Origin: Sordaria brevicollis
Taxonomy: Eukaryota; Ascomycota; Sordariomycetes; Sordariales; Sordariaceae
Length of the DNA: 64,000 bases
NCBI GenBank assembly: GCA_033439795.1
Contig: JAUTDP010000011.1
Span: 1,178,001-1,242,000, forward strand
Reading direction: 5' to 3'
Part shown: positions 35,193 to 45,516 of the stretch, in pieces
How the letters are laid out: every line of letters starts with the position of its first letter
Numbering within the stretch: the stretch's first letter is position 1
Notes under the pieces: model-generated
The model's input: only the letters and a program-made list of their open reading frames with translations
What the model was told of the DNA's origin: nothing
Databases searched by the model: none
Made by a program: the position numbers and the translations under genes

Positions 35193-38177
35193 GTCCTGAT
35201 CGTTATAGGTCATAAGGCGATGATTGACGACTTGGACTGTTTTTCTCTTTCAGGCAACGATGATGACACTGCTGGCTCTAACTTTCGGAGTACACGAACC
35301 CGCCTCGACAACGAAAGCAACAAGCAGATCAGCCTACCGCTGCTCATCTAGAGCTTAATCAGGGGCTTTGCACCTGCGACACATCTGCTTACTGTTGGCT
35401 TCTCGCTACCAGCAGCTTTTTCCTTTTCTCTTCACGTTGAAGTATATACTTATTTGCAGGATACCCATAGGCTTATTTCCTTTTTTGTCGAAGTGTCTGT
35501 TGGAAGATATTGTACTAGGAACACGGTACTAGGAAATTGTGATGGGGGATGCCTTGTGTATTGGTGGGTTTGGACCATGGGGGTCGCTCGTTACCGGGGT
35601 CCAGGGCCGTCTTTTATGATGAATTTACCTAGGTTTTCTCATCACCCTTGCTCTACAGGATTACAATCGCTAGTATTGGTAATGATAATCATCTAATTAT
35701 ACTATCGCGACCCATCTCTTTGTGTGAATGTGATGGATGAAATCATGAAGCCGTAGTGTCTGTGGCAGTTGATGTTTGACTTAAAGGCAACTTGACTTCC
35801 CACATCTCATGCACATCGTGGCGATTACTAGGTATCTGCCTGATACAGTCAACCACGCCATGACACTCAACGAGATATGGCTAAACAAGTACGCAAACCG
35901 CCTGAGCTTAAACATAGAAACACAATCGTATAGAAAGGATCATAAAGTCACAACCAAATACGGCATAAAGTTGATATAAACACTCTTCATTGTCGACAGT
36001 TCTAATGTTGTCTACCGCCATGATCTAATGCTACCCCCTGACATGTTCTCCCACCTCCTCCATAATCCCACATGAGAGAAGTCCATGATTCCACTTCCAA
36101 ACCGATCCACCGACCAAAGTACCTCCTTGATAGTACTTTCATCAAATTCACACCATATCACCAATCTTCCCTCCCAATCTGACTGACACCCAATTTTGTC
36201 ATGTCCATCCGCCAAAGATTCCAACATCCAACATTTCCTCTGCCTGTGTCCACCTACACTACCTCCAGCCCCATCCTATTCATTTCCCGTCTTTCTGAAA
36301 TTGAGAAACAAGCAGATGACAATCAAGCAACATTCGTCGGCCAACCACTTTAATTTCAAAGTGACAGTTGTTTCTCTACCTGAGGGTAAGTCTGAGGACT
36401 AGCTTTGGTCGGCTAACAGCCCTTCATCCGTTGACCTGCCCTCTCACAGAGCTGTCTGTCGGATTTCCTGTCGAGTTATGTGTCTGCGAGCGCAAGCCAG
36501 TCTACCTCCGTGAAGATTTCAGTCGATCAGATCGACCGAGACAAGCAGAACGCTCTCTACATTCACCCAAGAACCTCGCGCCTTGGGCTAAATCCCTTTT
36601 GGTAAGACGGAGGAATTCTCTCTTATCGTGAGGCCTCTCCGTGTCTTCGAAGGCCCGGTACCGGTCAGCGTGTTTTCCTGTTGGATGGGTGTCCCCTTTT
36701 CCTTTTCCAAGGGACACGCCAATTGTCGTGATCCCCGGACCCGTGGGCGGAGACCGTGGTGACCAGGGCACATAGTTGCCATCTGTCTTCAAAACAATGC
36801 ACGGATGGCGACATGCCTTCCCTATGTTATGTTCTGGGTTGATGAGTTCGGAAAGACGATTTGGATTGGTTTTCTCCATATTGATGCCATTGTTTGAGGA
36901 AGGCAACATCAGTAACAGCAAATTTGGGAGGTAACCCTGAATGGGTCGTTGTCGGTTGGTGAAAAGGGCTTGTGGGTTGAGGTACGAAATGTGGCGTGGA
37001 GCTAGCAACATAATCATGCTTGCCAGTGGGTGGGCGTCGATGATCGTGGTGATATTTCTCTGACCAAAGGATGAGACCAAAGGATGAGACCCCAAGCAGG
37101 ATATCTAGGAGATGCCTTGGGGGTGGTTAATTATGTTTTCTTACGTAAACATTGGAGTCACCATCTTGAGGACAGGAACAACAGTAGGTATGAGTTTCTT
37201 ACCATGTAGATTTGACATCCTTAGTGCTTGGAAGTCTTTAAGTTCCATGAAGACAGAAGACCAGATGCAGTGTTCTGAAGTGGTACCGATGTTGATGAGA
37301 ATTGGCAGCACCCAGTAGAGGTAGGGCGCGAGGGTGAAGTCAAACAAGACTGTGACATCGTTCATCGTAATAAGCTTGTTTCTGTTGTGAGAGTTGAGTT
37401 AGTTGCATGTCAAACGGTAACTTTGTGAATGTTGTACGGACCTTGAGTTGAGATGGCATCAAGTTGCTGTTGATTGAAAGCAAGCAGCTTTGGATATTTT
37501 GAGGCCATGGAGCGAAGTAGACCAAAGAAGAAAACATGGTATGAAGTTCATGTTCGACATCAATGAATGTGTGAATTGAACTCGTTGTCTAGCGTGCCAG
37601 TGTGTAAAGAGAAACTCTTGAAAAGGATGTCAAAAATATGAAAAAGTGTTGGATGATGGAGAAGAAGAGAAACGAGCCTAAGGGATGGGGAGGCCCTTTT
37701 TTATACCCAGGAATCTGTCCCTTGGTTTCTGGCTGATTTGTTTCTGGGAGACGTCTCCATGGATTCCTCATATGCGTTTATGCATGCATCCCTTCCCATT
37801 ATTTTTCATGTCGCTATCATGCCTCAAATGTGTGTAACGTAGGAAGTCGTGGTAAAGAAGAAACTTGGTTAAGTGTAGGTGATTATGGCAGGATGTTGTC
37901 TGGATTGCAGAGTTATTTACTAGGGCAGCTATGGAAGTGGGAATCAAGGGGTGTCAGAGCCGTGGTCTTCGACATGAATGTCAATATACGACAGCTTGTG
38001 GAGGTCAACCAATGGGGTGTCAGTGTTCGGGAATAACCTCTGAACTCCAGGGTACCATGTATAGTAGGCACGGAACAGTAACGAGAAAGTTGATGTTCTA
38101 TTAACCTATCCCAAGAAAACCCATCAACGTCTATATCTTGCATATATCCACCTCAACCGGCCAATATGCCCTCTACT
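35193..38177. other. Gene-poor 3-kb region
   Basis: Nothing is firmly supported except a possible small spliced transcription unit (separate entry at 37141-37710). A tandem 13-bp duplication lies at 37062-37091. The open frame at 36502-37095 (minus) has no N-terminal ATG and no domain. Confidence 0.45.
37141..37710 (-). other. Possible small spliced transcription unit, unresolved
   Basis: On the minus strand a good TATA element (GGGTATAAAAAAGG, about 37694-37707) is followed by a pyrimidine-rich leader. An ATG at 37508 opens a short frame (MASKYPKLLAFNQQQLDAIS). A plausible 60-nt intron follows at 37441-37382, with GTCCGT donor, CTAAC branch site and ACAACAG acceptor. Splicing does not extend the frame of the first ATG beyond a few codons, and the later frame (MNDVTVLFDFTLAPYLYWVL) does not connect in phase. 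It may be a short-protein gene with further introns, or a non-coding RNA. Support is weak. Confidence 0.25.
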
Positions 38178-40820
38178 CTACCTAACATTATACCTAGCAA
38201 TCAACCCCGCCATCTTCTCCACAAACCACCCCTTCGGATCCGGACTCGTGTCCGCGCTCTCCGCAACCGTCAAAATCGTCCTGACACCCACACCCACACT
38301 ATCCGAACCGGTATACTCCCTCAAATTATTCAGCACCTCTGTAATAGCCGCCCTATCACCACCAAACGCTCCCACCTCGCTCAACACCGCTCCGAGTTCC
38401 TGGAGGCTGTTCACCGCGGGAACAGCAATCTGGTAATCAAACGACTCGGTAACGTCCAGCTGCTCCATGACGGTGCGCTGCGAAGTGGTGGCGAGGATCA
38501 ACAGACGATGACCCTTGGGCGGCGGGGTGACCAGCAGCGTAACGAGGGCTTGGAGGATGGTGTTGGACAGGCGCGGGCCGACGGGGTTCCACTCAATGAT
38601 GCGCTCGATGTTGTCGATGATGAGCAGCGAGAGGGGGGACTTGTAGGCGTCGGTGAAGATCTTGTGCAGGTAGTCCTTCTTGGCGACCTCGTCGCGGAAG
38701 CCAACCATGTCGGCGGGGGTGATGAACTTGATGAAGGGGAAGTCGGACTTCATGGCGATGTGGGCGGCCAGGGCGGTCTTGCCGGAGGCGGAGGGACCGT
38801 GGAGGAGGACGGTCATGTGCTTGAGACGCTCGAGCTTGCGCACATTGCTGACGTAGAGCATGCCGTCCTCTAGGATCGAGGTGATGCTCTTGGAGTAGTG
38901 GATGACGCCGTAGGCAAGGTGCTTCTCGAGTTCGGACTCGTCGGCGCCGAAGGCGGGTTTGACTTCCTCGAGGGCGTTGAGGAAGTCTTGGCGGTTGACC
39001 TTCATGTTGGCAACGTCCTCGGAGACGCCGGCCATGGTGCCAACCTTGATGTGGCGCGAGAAGGCATACGAAGTGGCGGACTTGACGAGACCGCTGAGCT
39101 CGGCACCGGAGAAGTTCTTGGTGAGCGTGGCAAGCTCGGCGAGGTCGACGTCGTCAGCCATGACCTTGTTCTCCTTCATCTTGGAAGTGTGGATCTTGAG
39201 AATCTGGCTACGACCATGCTCGTCGGGAAGCGAGATCTCGATCTGGACCTCGAGACGACCGGGACGAAGCAAGGCGTCATCGATCATGTCCTTACGGTTG
39301 GTCATTCCGATAAGGAGAATGTTGTTAAGCTGGTCAACACCATCAAGCTTGGAGAGCAGCTGGTTGACGACACTGTCACCAACACCGGTGCCGCCGCCAG
39401 CACCAGAACCTCTCTGCTTGCACACGGCATCCAACTCATCGAAAATGATAATGTGCAGACCGGACTCGTCTCCCTTCTCCTTGTATTCCTTCTCGGCATC
39501 GGCAAAGAGCTTACGGATGTTCTCTTCAGACTGACCAACGTACTTGTTCAACACTTCGGGACCGTTGATGACCTTGGGTTCCCTGGCGTTGAGCATCTTG
39601 CCGATCTGTCTGGCAATAAGGGTCTTTCCGGTACCGGGAGGACCGTAAAGCAGCATACCCTTCACGTGCATAATACCGAGCTTCTCGATAAGTCCAGGAG
39701 GGAAGATACGAGAGGCGAAGGCACGACGGAAGATGGTGGAGAACTCGGTGTCGAGACCACCAATACCCATGTCCTCGAACTTGAAGTCTGGGGCAATGAT
39801 GGCGTTGGCCGCCGGGCGCTTGTTGGAGCCCTTGAGCTTGATGGGTGACCTCGCATCCTTGTAGAAGCCAATGCTGGCCTGGTTGGTGAGGATACCGCGG
39901 GCTCCAGGGTCGCTGCGTGTGGGAGCCTCGCCGGATCCCTGCATGGTCAGATCAACGAGAGTGACCGTCTTGACCATGACAGCCAGGGGGATATTCTTGA
40001 CGTCGAGGAGGAACCTTTGACCGGGCGCAAAGACCTGGTTCTGGAAAGTCTTGAGGAAGATCTTGGCCAAGTCATCCTGGTCGTAAGGGGCATCGACAAT
40101 TCTGTTGGCCGACGCGAATCCAATCTCAACGTCCATGGAGCCAATGTAGGCGTCGCCTCCACGGGCAAAGGGGTCGTAGACCTCTCCCATCAACTCGTCC
40201 ATCATACCGACTCCGCACCATGTTCGCTGGGGGTCTGACAAGCTGATGCGACCCGAAGGGAAGCCAGGAGTAGGGCGCGCTGTGACGACGTAGTCTCCGT
40301 GGAGTTGTCTTCCTGTCAAGCGGATATATAGATCGGAGCCGTCGCGGTTCGGGGGGAAGTCGTCGGGCGATACGGCGCAGCTGGAGTATGCTGTTAGTGA
40401 CTGATGAGGTCTGGTAGTAGTGGGTTGCGCATCAACTCACATGTTGCCAAAGATGTAGAGACTCTGCAGCGTCTTATCGTCAACCTTGGCGAGTCTAAGT
40501 GGAATACCACGTCCGGATGACTGAGGACGGTATCCGCCTGGAGCGGGCTGTCCACCGTAACCACCACCGCCGCCGCCGCCGCCATAGCTCTTCTCGGATG
40601 GCGCACCTCCGTATCCTCCACCACCATATCCGGCACCACCGCCGGGGCTGCCGTATTGTTGTTGAGGGGGAGCGCGGCCACCGGGGCTGCCGTAGCCCTG
40701 TAGTGGTGGTGCACCGCCGTATCCGCCTCCCGCGGCTTGTTGAACGGGACGGCCGGGGAGACCAGCTCCTCCTTGTGGGGGTTGTGGCTTCTTGCCGAAG
40801 AGGTTGCCTCGAATATCCAT
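38178..40820 (-). CDS. SEC18: Sec18/NSF AAA+ ATPase
   Basis: Sec18 (NSF) is the hexameric ATPase that, with alpha-SNAP, disassembles cis-SNARE complexes after membrane fusion. Exons 40820-40441 and 40380-38178 flank a 60-nt intron and give 860 aa. The N-terminal substrate-binding domain runs from about 105 to 310. D1 has Walker A GPPGTGKT (373-380) and Walker B IIFDELD (438-444), followed by the MTNRKDMIDDALLRPGR region. D2 has GPSASGKT (655-662) and a degenerate Walker B (LLIIDNIERI), as in other NSFs, where D2 mainly holds the hexamer together. Unusual is the first roughly 100 residues: a Gly/Tyr/Pro/Gln-rich tract with GYGG-type repeats that precedes the normal N domain. Confidence 0.96.
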
Positions 40821-41512
40821 GGTGATTGTGGTGGTGTTGTGTATTATAGGTTGGGTATGTAAGTCGGGAGAACCAGTCGCCCTTGGTGGTGGTGGTGTTT
40901 ATGTAGAGGTAGTTGTCGTCGAGGGTTGGACTGTCGAGTTGGCGCACTGGGTTGGCCGCAATGAGGTAGACACGGTGTTGGTTATGTTGGTTCGGCGTGA
41001 TGTCTTTGAAGAATGTGAATGTCGCCAGTGACGGTATCGTCGGGTATGACAAAGCTGTATGTCTATGCAAAGTGAGGACAGGTGTATCCAGATAAGCTGC
41101 CTGTTGTTTCTGAGGCTGAGCTTCGATGTTTCGGGGAGAGGGGATGTTGTGTTAAAGACGGAAGGCGAGCTGCTGCGTGACCGCGTGGTTTCAGCTGTAT
41201 CCTACCGTCTGTACAGGAAATTGCCTATTGGTGATAATTATTTGAGGGTCGGATGAAGCGATTCTTTGTAGCCCGTCTCCAGCTTCCAGGCACTGGAACC
41301 GCCAAAACAGCGGGTCCCCGGACTTTATCCCCTGGAAGCCCAAACTTGCCCCTGATCAACGTACGTCAAAGAGCGGGGCACGTGTCGGCCGGCCGCGCGG
41401 TACCACCGATAAGATAAGAGTCTGGCCAAAAAGGTACTTGAGCCAACACCTCATCGTCGTCGTCAACCATTCATTAATTGTGAGGCGATTCTTATCGTTT
41501 CTCAATATAAAT
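40821..41512. promoter_or_regulatory. Shared upstream region of SEC18 and the Cir_N gene
   Basis: This is a 692-bp divergent spacer. The SEC18-proximal side (on its own strand) is CA-rich, typical of a 5' UTR. No gene is seen. Confidence 0.45.
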
Positions 41513-42805
41513 ATGCCTCTGTGAGTATAACCATCTATTTTGCGCTCTCTCTGTCACTAACATGACCACAGTCACCTCCTCGGCAAGAAATCATGGAACG
41601 TCTACAACGCAGACAACGTCGCCCGCGTCCGGCGTGACGAGGCCGAGGCGCGTGCTCGCGAAGAAGCTGAGGAACAGCGCATGCAACAGGAGGACGCCGA
41701 ACGTCGTTTAGCTATTCTACGCGGTGAAGTCCCGCCACCACTAGAGGAACCGCCGGCAGCATCAGATTCCGGTGATCATGGGCGCCGTCATCGTGAGCGT
41801 GACCCTCTGGCAGGCGGTCGTAAGCGCAAACGAGCAGGCGAAGATGACACCGATTTCGAAATGAGGGTAGCCCGGGAGCGTGCTGCGATGGGTGAGAGTG
41901 CGGTGAGAGAGCTATCAGGCCCTGTGGTGAAGTTAACTTCCACCACCACCACGTCAATCATCGACAGCAGAGGTCACATCACGTTGTTCGGTGAAGAGGA
42001 AGTGAGGTTGGCCGAGAGAAATCAGGGGGCAGAGTCAGAAGCAGCGAAGAAGAAACGTGAGGAAGCGGAGCAACATCAAGTACGCTTCACCAGTGCAGCT
42101 GGCAGGGATGCGGAAGGCTTGCTAGCGAAGAATGGCCCCTGGTATGCGACACCAGATGGGGATGTTGCCGCGTTGGTCCCATCCAAAAACGTGTTTGGAA
42201 AGGAGGATCCAGGACGCAAGGCTCGTGAGGTGGAAAGATTGAGTGCGAGTGATCCGTTAGCGATGATGAAGAGGGGTGCCAAGATGGTGCGCGATCTCAA
42301 CAAGGAGCGAGAACGGGAGAACGAAGACAGGGAAAGGGCGTTGAAGGAGCTGCGTAAGGAAGAGCGGCGACGGGAGAAGAGGATGCGGACAGAACATCGC
42401 AGGGAGAGGGATTCTGGTGATGAGTCTGACGGCAGGAGGCGGTCTCGGTCAGAAAGGCGAGATCGGGACCATGATCGAGACCGATCGCGAGATGGACACC
42501 GACACCGCGACCGACACCATGACCGTGATAGAGATCGTGAACGGAGTCGCCGCCATGACGGAAGAGAGAGACACCGCGATCGGGAACGAAGTCGTGAGCG
42601 TGGAAAAGACGGGGAAAGGAGACGAGACCACTCCCGTGACAGGCAGCACAGGCGGTCTAGCAGGGAGCGAGACAACCATGAACACCGCAAGCACAGAGAT
42701 CGCGATGGTCATGATGGTAAGCACGACCATCACCGACATAATCACCGATCGGAGAGATCAAACAACGAGGACAAGTCAAGGCGTGAAAGAGATGGTCAGG
42801 CGTGA
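41513..42805 (+). CDS. Cir_N-domain protein, LENG1-like, RS/RD-rich tail
   Basis: The first exon has only 8 nt (41513-41520, ATG CCT CT). A 51-nt intron follows, then exon 2 (41572-42805), giving 413 aa. The joined N terminus MPLHLLGKKSWNVYNADN followed by VARVRRDEAEARAREEAEEQR is the Cir_N domain found in CIR, CWC25 and LENG1-type proteins, most of which associate with the spliceosome. A conserved NGPWYATPDG patch lies near residue 190, as in LENG1 homologues. From about 265 to the end the protein is built of Arg/Asp/Ser/His/Glu repeats, an RS-like region usual for splicing factors. The role in pre-mRNA splicing is inferred from the family. The 8-nt exon means the protein start would be missed by simple ORF calling. 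Confidence 0.82.
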
Positions 42806-42936
42806 TATTTTTTTTTCAATACCCAGCGTTTAAAGAAAAACCACATAGCAGTATTAGATAGCGAACATGATACCCAAAATTACCAATCCAGCCAAACTCT
42901 AATATCCCGCCCCTATATCCCAACCTCCCGTTCACC

Positions 42937-43590
42937 TCACGACCTCTCCTTCCACGGTAAGTTAATAGCCACCTCCCTCATATCCTTTTCAACCATCTCC
43001 CTCAACCCCCTCGCCCCCTCCCCAGCCTCTTCCACCATCTCCTTTAACTTCGCCAAAACCTCCTCCACCACCTCCCTACTCCCCCCCTCCCGCCTATCAC
43101 TATAAACATCCACCCCCTCTTTCGTAAACAACGTAGGCGCAAACCACGTCACCACCCACCTCTCCTTCACTTCCCCAGTCACCTCATCTTTAATCTCTCC
43201 CCACCCCAAAATCTCCCAGTGGCTGCTCACAAAAAACAACAACCCACTTCCTCTCCAATCCCAAGAGGTGGTGTCGTTGTCAATGTTGGATAAAGACCAG
43301 TTCCCCGTGTCGACTCCCGAAACAGACTTGACGGAGCCGGACCCAGAGAGGTTCTCGTACTCGACTAGGTCGTCGATTTTGGGTATGCCGTCTTTGGTGG
43401 CGGGGAGGGGACGGTAGGTGATGCGCACGTTGCGGGCGGAGCGCCACATGGAGAGAGTGGAGTGGGTTACGGACCAGGTGCGGTGGAGGAAGTCGAGGGG
43501 GGGAAAGGGGATAGTTTGTGAAGCAGGGGAAGGGGAGTATTTGTAGGGGAGGCGGAGGGTGATGCCTCCTGATGTGGACGGTGTGGCCAT
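42937..43590 (-). CDS. Conserved-looking hypothetical protein, possible lipocalin-like fold
   Basis: This is a single-exon protein of 217 aa with an ATG start and no signal peptide or membrane helix. It is Trp-rich with alternating hydrophobic segments: FLHRTWSVTHSTLSMWRSARNV, then SWDWRGSGLLFFVSSHWEILGWGE and ERWVVTWFAPTLFTKEGVDVYS. This pattern suggests a small beta-barrel of calycin/lipocalin type, and I have the impression of similar uncharacterised proteins in other filamentous fungi. The C-terminal 50 residues form a charged helix. No catalytic motif is recognised, so no function is proposed. Confidence 0.68.
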   Translation of the reverse strand: MATPSTSGGITLRLPYKYSPSPASQTIPFPPLDFLHRTWSVTHSTLSMWRSARNVRITYRPLPATKDGIPKIDDLVEYENLSGSGSVKSVSGVDTGNWSLSNIDNDTTSWDWRGSGLLFFVSSHWEILGWGEIKDEVTGEVKERWVVTWFAPTLFTKEGVDVYSDRREGGSREVVEEVLAKLKEMVEEAGEGARGLREMVEKDMREVAINLPWKERS

Positions 43591-44658
43591 GGTTTGATGA
43601 GATGGTTTGACGGTTGTTGGTGTTGAGGTAGCCGTTGATGTTGAAGGTGAATAGCAGCGGTGGAAGAAACGGACTGCTCCTATATATGTGTGAAGTTCTG
43701 ATGAAAGTTAAGTTGAAGGATGGAAGAGGTTGATGTCTTGATGATGATGTTGGTCGGGTCAGCTGAAACAGTGTGAAGTGGTACGCTATTTACCGATTGG
43801 TTCAATGGAAACACAGGGGTTTGCTCGAGTCCCCCTGACCTCAATATCTTGAACCTTGTTCTCGGTCATAGGCGGCCCGGTCTCGTATCGGAAGGAAAAT
43901 GTGACCGGAGATCTCTTGGGACTTTGGTAATAACGTTTGGAACCAAGTAAGTTCCTTGGTCCCAGTCTAACTGATAGCCTGCCCATGTCCAATCCAGGCA
44001 CTTCAACATTGGCTCAACAAGTCATGGAGGCCCGTGATATCGGGACAGCTGTCCTATGCCGTGATCATGCTTTTTCCTGTTTTCGATATTCTTCCCTCTT
44101 GTCACATCTCATCAGCAGGTCATCTCACCCTCTTTCTCGCGAGCACCTCAACGAGGTGTCATGCCATGCACTCGATCACAGCAACTCGATATCCAAAAGT
44201 TGAAAAGTGACAAAAAGTTCCAACCGGGAGGGTGACATTCCGAGACAGGGGTTGCCGTCGTTAGCGTAACAACATCCACCCAATCCACTGTGCAGCTGTT
44301 TCTGTTTTAGCGGGGAAACAAGTGGGGACCCACAAGGCTGATTCAACGACATGTCTTGACTCCACCTCTTTTCTTCGATTTCTTGGCGCGTCTGGTTTTC
44401 AACTTCACATCGATTTGCGACTTTCCAGCTATTAATAAACGCAGTCGACGACAACCCTATGGATGAAAGAGTATCAGCAATTCGATTCAACTCAATATAC
44501 TATACGAAGACTTGGAATTGAGAACACCAACGCGAACAAAATTTCATTACAATTTGACCAACACGCGGGAGCCGTCTCCATCATCCTCAACCTCAACCGA
44601 CCTCATCTCCATCTCCATCCGTCTCAATCTCACCAACCCAACCTCACCACTATAAAAA
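43591..44658. other. Divergent spacer, no gene seen
   Basis: This is 1.07 kb between the starts of the 42937-43590 (minus) and 44659-45516 (plus) genes. It has CA-rich leader-like sequence just before 44659. Small frames at 43786-44490 are not supported. Confidence 0.5.
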
Positions 44659-45516
44659 ATGACCAACACAAACCCCGACCAAATACCCCTCGACGACGAT
44701 ACCATGGACCACAACCCCGACAATGACACCTACGACCCAGAAGCCGAAGCAGCCGCCATGGCCGCAGCAATGGGTTTCTCCTCCTTCGGCCAACAACCCA
44801 CACTTGCCGACTCCGATGAAACCGAAAACGCTGATCCCAGCAGTGGACGTCCCGCAAAGAAAAGGCGGTACAACTCCCGCGTCGACGCCTACGTCGGTCC
44901 CACCCCTCAAGGGACAGGGGCGAATGACGTTCCTGTTCAGAGGAGGGTTTTCAACAACAATGCGCCAGCAGAACCGAGGGGTGATAATAATGAGATTCAG
45001 CTTGACGACAACGAAATCAACCTCGACCACGACACCGAGGAAGGCGCCGCCGCGGGCACTACTACATTACCAACAAACCCATCACTCCCACTCAAACCCC
45101 ACTTCACACTCCCTGCCAACCCGGGATTACCCCCCAAACCCGAACCGCAACACTTCCTCGTTTCAGGTCAACAGCAAGACTTGGATTCTCAGAACGACCA
45201 GCACCAGAACCACGGAGGACACGGTCGTGACCCCTCACAACCATGGTACACAGATTACTACGACCCTTCCTTTAACGAAAACCCCTGGGAACGACTAGAG
45301 CAGCAGCGCGGGATGGAATCCGTGGGCAAGTGGTTGCCCACCCCCGATCGTTCCGGTGGCGGCAACCGTGGTGGCCGTGGAGGGCCCGGTGGTCGTGGTG
45401 GCCGTGGAGGTTATGGAGGTCGCGGTGGAGGGCGTGGAGGAGGGCGTGGAGGGTTTGGCACCGGGCATACTCGTCACGAGGGAGGTCAGCCACGCATAAA
45501 GCAGGAAACTTACTAG
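44659..45516 (+). CDS. RGG-repeat hypothetical protein
   Basis: This is a single-exon 285-aa protein with ATG at 44659. The N terminus is acidic and carries AAAMAAAMGFSSFG (about 31-44), then a basic KKRR patch. The centre is Asn/Asp/Gln/Pro-rich and apparently disordered. A short conserved-looking motif PWYTDYYDPSFNENPWERLE lies around 195-215, then about 45 residues of RGG/GGRG repeats and a C-terminal QPRIKQETY. The combination suggests an RNA-binding nuclear or nucleolar protein. I do not recognise the family, and the aromatic motif is the best handle for a search. Confidence 0.7.
   Translation: MTNTNPDQIPLDDDTMDHNPDNDTYDPEAEAAAMAAAMGFSSFGQQPTLADSDETENADPSSGRPAKKRRYNSRVDAYVGPTPQGTGANDVPVQRRVFNNNAPAEPRGDNNEIQLDDNEINLDHDTEEGAAAGTTTLPTNPSLPLKPHFTLPANPGLPPKPEPQHFLVSGQQQDLDSQNDQHQNHGGHGRDPSQPWYTDYYDPSFNENPWERLEQQRGMESVGKWLPTPDRSGGGNRGGRGGPGGRGGRGGYGGRGGGRGGGRGGFGTGHTRHEGGQPRIKQETY

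Noticed and set aside
34083..35213. 376-codon frame antisense to the stomatin-like gene
   Set aside because: The same codon-bias shadow; it overlaps the whole sense gene and shows no recognisable motif.
36502..37095. 198-codon minus-strand frame
   Set aside because: It has no ATG at its start, no domain and irregular composition, and contains the 13-bp tandem duplication.
38166..39848. Two long plus-strand frames opposite SEC18
   Set aside because: Antisense shadows of a strongly biased coding sequence.
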